DNA of 48,055 nt. Origin: Caldilinea sp. CFX5 (lineage in GTDB: Bacteria > Chloroflexota > Anaerolineae > Caldilineales > Caldilineaceae). Under the pieces are notes generated by a model, which saw only the letters and a list, made by a program, of their open reading frames with translations, was not told where the DNA came from and searched no databases. Positions within the stretch are counted from its first letter, which is position 1. Every line of letters begins with the position of its first letter. The stretch covers positions 1-48,055 of the forward strand of contig QWII01000083.1 in NCBI GenBank assembly GCA_021405325.1, read 5' to 3'. Shown here in pieces: positions 44,296 to 48,055 of the stretch. The translations under genes and the position numbers were made by a program.

Positions 44296-47200
44296 GTGGA
44301 GTAAATTGTCCCGATGAGTAGGGAGTTGTCACAATGTTGACAGTTCAAAAGTTATCACTGCAACATCAGGTGGAGTAAATTGTCCCGATGAGTAGGGAGT
44401 TGTCACTTCCAAACTAATCCAACAGCATATTGACATGCAAATTGTGGAGTAAATTGTCCCGATGAGTAGGGAGTTGTCACTGTGTGTGTTACTTCTACTC
44501 GTGGTAGAACTCTCAGAGTGGAGTAAATTGTCCCGATGAGTAGGGAGTTGTCACCAATTGGTACATACTCATAGACGAAACAATTATCTTGTGGAGTAAA
44601 TTGTCCCGATGAGTAGGGAGTTGTCACTACTGTTGGTTCAGGTGACGCCTCTTCTTTCTTCTCGTGGAGTAAATTGTCCCGATGAGTAGGGAGTTGTCAC
44701 GCGTTTTCAGGCAATTGTTCATGAAACACACGGACAGTGGAGTAAATTGTCCCGATGAGTAGGGAGTTGTCACTAGATTTCCTCTATCATATCTCATCCA
44801 TCCATGTTCGTGGAGTAAATTGTCCCGATGAGTAGGGAGTTGTCACCCAATAGCACTATAACTTAGATCAACAGGGGTAAACGTGGAGTAAATTGTCCCG
44901 ATGAGTAGGAAGTTGTCACAAACTGGGCACCCGGCCATACGGCGTCTGCCGCGGCGTGGAGTAAATTGTCCCGATGAGTAGGGAGTTGTCACCCATATTT
45001 GTGGCCGTCGGCGGCACCGAGGTGTTGGTCGGTGGAGTAAATTGTCCCGATGAGTAGGGAGTTGTCACCTAATTGTCCCGATGAGTAGGGAGTTGTCACA
45101 AGCAAACCTCAGCAGGTTGGCGAGATACCTTTACCCGTAGTGGAGTAAATTGTCCCGATGAGTAGGGAGTTGTCACAGCTGCCGGTTGGCCCCATCGTGT
45201 TTTTGTCGATTAGTGGAGTAAATTGTCCCGATGAGTAGGGAGTTGTCACTCATAGGCCTCCAATAGATTATATACTTCATCAAGTGGAGTAAATTGTCCC
45301 GATGAGTAGGGAGTTGTCACACGTTGGGCGAGGTAGAACTACTAGGTGCCTTATTGTTGTGGAGTAAATTGTCCCGATGAGTAGGGAGTTGTCACTTGAC
45401 GGTTGTTGCTCCTGGCCTTGGCCATGCTCGTGGTGGAGTAAATTGTCCCGATGAGTAGGGAGTTGTCACTTGCATCCTGTCTCTGACGATGACATAAAAT
45501 CCTCCTGGTGGAGTAAATTGTCCCGATGAGTAGGGAGTTGTCACGATGAGCGCCTCGATCGCCAGAGCCGCGGGGCTGATGTGGAGTAAATTGTCCCGAT
45601 GAGTAGGGAGTTGTCACTCAGTCTTGCAACCTGGAGCTCGTTTTCTTTCTGAGCTGTGGAGTAAATTGTCCCGATGAGTAGGGAGTTGTCACTTGTCCTG
45701 AAGCCGCCTTTTACAGGAGGTTCTATGAACAAGTGGAGTAAATTGTCCCGATGAGTAGGGAGTTGTCACCGTTTCCACCAATATTTATCGATAGCGCCAT
45801 GCCTTGGTGGAGTAAATTGTCCCGATGAGTAGGGAGTTGTCACCAAAGATCGCCCGGACACACACAAAGACGTACAACAAGTGGAGTAAATTGTCCCGAT
45901 GAGTAGGGAGTTGTCACCGAACAAGTCTTTGGTGGCGTCATCCAGAGCGCCAGTGGAGTAAATTGTCCCGATGAGTAGGGAGTTGTCACATCCTTGTGGC
46001 GCAAGCATTCCAGGAGCAGAGCAAAGTGGAGTAAATTGTCCCGATGAGTAGGGAGTTGTCACTCGGCCTTTTGCGGACTCGTCCGCAAGTTGCTGTTGGT
46101 GGAGTAAATTGTCCCGATGAGTAGGGAGTTGTCACGCGTAGTCGGTGTGGCGGTCGGGGTCGTGGGCGTCAGTGGAGTAAATTGTCCCGATGAGTAGGGA
46201 GTTGTCACAACCTAGAACAATCCACGTGAGCATGAGTTTCTCTCCTTGTGGAGTAAATTGTCCCGATGAGTAGGGAGTTGTCACTTCACCGGTACTGCTT
46301 CTGTCTGTTGTTCAGGCTGTGCGTGGAGTAAATTGTCCCGATGAGTAGGGAGTTGTCACTAGATGGCTGCGAGGTGATCGTGACCAAAGTCACGGGAGTG
46401 GAGTAAATTGTCCCGATGAGTAGGGAGTTGTCACATTATCCATGAGCCAGGTTGTGCCGCCCTCGGCGGCGTGGAGTAAATTGTCCCGATGAGTAGGGAG
46501 TTGTCACAAGCCGGCCTCACCTCCCTCCGAATAAGCAGTCGTCATGTGGAGTAAATTGTCCCGATGAGTAGGGAGTTGTCACCAACATATCGCTCTCCTT
46601 TGGCCATAGGCCACATTTAAGTGGAGTAAATTGTCCCGATGAGTAGGGAGTTGTCACGTAGAAGAATAAAAAGAGTGGGGCGATCTTTGGATGTGGAGTA
46701 AATTGTCCCGATGAGTAGGGAGTTGTCACATGTGCTTGGCGACGAACTGCTGCCAACCCTCGAGTGGAGTAAATTGTCCCGATGAGTAGGGAGTTGTCAC
46801 TCCCAACTTGATTGCCATGTAGGGAACCGTGAACAGTGGAGTAAATTGTCCCGATGAGTAGGGAGTTGTCACATATTTCTGCTGTGAAGCAGAAAACACA
46901 TAAAGAGGGTGGAGTAAATTGTCCCGATGAGTAGGGAGTTGTCACAAAAAATCTGTTCCGTTGTCATGGAGGGTTAGCGGAGTGTGGAGTAAATTGTCCC
47001 GATGAGTAGGGAGTTGTCACTGCACTGCTTAACAAAATTGCAATGCAAACCAAAGCAGTGGAGTAAATTGTCCCGATGAGTAGGGAGTTGTCACTTAATG
47101 CCTTCATCAAAGATGACAACAGAGGTTTCTGGTGGAGTAAATTGTCCCGATGAGTAGGGAGTTGTCACTTGGAACAAAAGCTTTACGCTTAACGATTTAT

Positions 47201-48055
47201 CACGTGGAGTAAATTGTCCCGATGAGTAGGGAGTTGTCACACAGGTTTGGGCGGAACAGGCATTGCGCCTTGGTAAAAGTGGAGTAAATTGTCCCGATGA
47301 GTAGGGAGTTGTCACCAATATTAATTGCCAATGAGGAACACCCTAGTTCTACAGTGGAGTAAATTGTCCCGATGAGTAGGGAGTTGTCACAAAGTGCTTC
47401 ACTGCACTTGAAAGTTTTTAAATTGAGTGGAGTAAATTGTCCCGATGAGTAGGGAGTTGTCACAAAGCCAACAACAACTAGACCCACAGGCAACCCAACG
47501 TGGAGTAAATTGTCCCGATGAGTAGGGAGTTGTCACTATGATCTGGCCGTGGTGCGTCATGACGCCTACGCGTGGAGTAAATTGTCCCGATGAGTAGGGA
47601 GTTGTCACTTTTTATTAAATCTATACGCAATTATGCTTAGATGTGGAGTAAATTGTCCCGATGAGTAGGGAGTTGTCACTCGGCGGCGGCTGCTCGGTTG
47701 GCGTCCAGACCCACAGTGGAGTAAATTGTCCCGATGAGTAGGGAGTTGTCACTTTTATAGAGGTGACTCTCCGATTGATTCAGGGAATGGTGGAGTAAAT
47801 TGTCCCGATGAGTAGGGAGTTGTCACCTTGTACCTCTACAAAAACCCAGCTGCTGTCGGCCGGTGGAGTAAATTGTCCCGATGAGTAGGGAGTTGTCACC
47901 GATTCCTGTCCAATCGGACTGGAACCGTGTCTGTCGTGGAGTAAATTGTCCCGATGAGTAGGGAGTTGTCACAAACATGCCAAACCAATGATCATTTGTT
48001 GCTTTACCTCGTGGAGTAAATTGTCCCGATGAGTAGGGAGTTGTCACTGATACAA
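44296..48055. CRISPR. CRISPR array, 37-bp repeat, continues beyond the window
   Basis: Fifty-one full repeats and one truncated repeat, starting gtggagtaaattg and ending gggagttgtcac on the plus strand (37 bp). First repeat 44296-44332, last full repeat 48011-48047. Spacers are 34-40 nt, all different as far as I compared them. All full repeats I read are identical except the ninth (44883), which has G to A in aggaag. The repeat has only a weak internal stem (tccc/ggga). Both the variant and the truncated repeat lie near the left end, which hints that the leader is on the right, outside the window, and that transcription is on the minus strand; this is weak evidence. It belongs by position to the type III-D genes. 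Confidence 0.98.
45071..45099. repeat. Truncated CRISPR repeat after a 2-nt spacer
   Basis: Directly after repeat 11 (45032-45068) come two bases (ct) and then a repeat lacking its first eight bases. The following spacer (45100-45139) is 40 nt. This is a deletion scar removing a spacer and part of a repeat. Confidence 0.9.

Noticed and set aside
44403..48047. Minus-strand open frames within the array with repeated TTPYSSGQFTP or DNSLLIGTIYST peptides
   Set aside because: They are translations of the CRISPR repeat in different frames, separated by spacer-coded residues; no ribosome sites or protein-like composition.

Overview
The window looks like a chromosomal segment of a GC-rich, free-living bacterium of the phylum Chloroflexota (Anaerolineae/Caldilineae type). 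This is inferred from an S8 peptidase with tandem SVSWN repeats, STAND ATPases, a split cobalt-chelatase-like I/D gene pair, a DmsABC-type molybdoenzyme, MoxR/VWA gene pairs and a type III-D CRISPR-Cas locus. No rRNA, tRNA, transposase, cas1 or cas2 gene was seen.

Layout. 1-5019: 5'-truncated secreted subtilisin-like protease (+), then a minus-strand block with a type II NADH dehydrogenase plus a small membrane protein, and a GerW/YtfJ-like protein with a small membrane protein. 5020-11373: STAND ATPase and purA on minus, guaB and an SDR on plus; purA and guaB are divergent with recognisable promoters. 11374-16442: an 820-base gene-poor gap, an AAA/VWA chelatase pair joined by an A8 slippery site, a TPR protein and a HisN-like phosphatase. 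16465-25088: nanE (minus), a histidine kinase/response regulator pair, and a molybdoenzyme operon (degenerate receiver fused to a TorD chaperone, then DmsA-, DmsB- and DmsC-like subunits). 25221-28464: an unknown protein and a MoxR ATPase/VWA pair.

28465-48055 is a type III-D CRISPR-Cas region. A promoter precedes a leader of about 175 nt with three hairpins, the last an intrinsic terminator just before the first cas gene. The operon then holds two RAMP genes, an HD-less Cas10 with GGDD, a Cas7-like RAMP, Csx10, a small helical protein (possible Cas11), a Csm3-like RAMP, another RAMP paralogous to the first gene, a Csx19-like protein, a CARF protein of APE2256 type, a 542-residue protein with six predicted membrane segments, and Cas6. 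A large WYL regulator runs the opposite way, and an array of 51 full and one truncated 37-bp repeats runs off the right edge. Cas10 GGDD plus a CARF protein suggests cyclic-oligoadenylate signalling; the membrane protein beside the CARF gene is the best candidate for an undescribed effector.

The intergenic DNA is rich in long inverted repeats. Two groups keep a constant apical core while their stems differ between copies (GAGCYTGTCGA and TAGGGGCGTCCCC). These may be dispersed palindromic elements, some acting as terminators.
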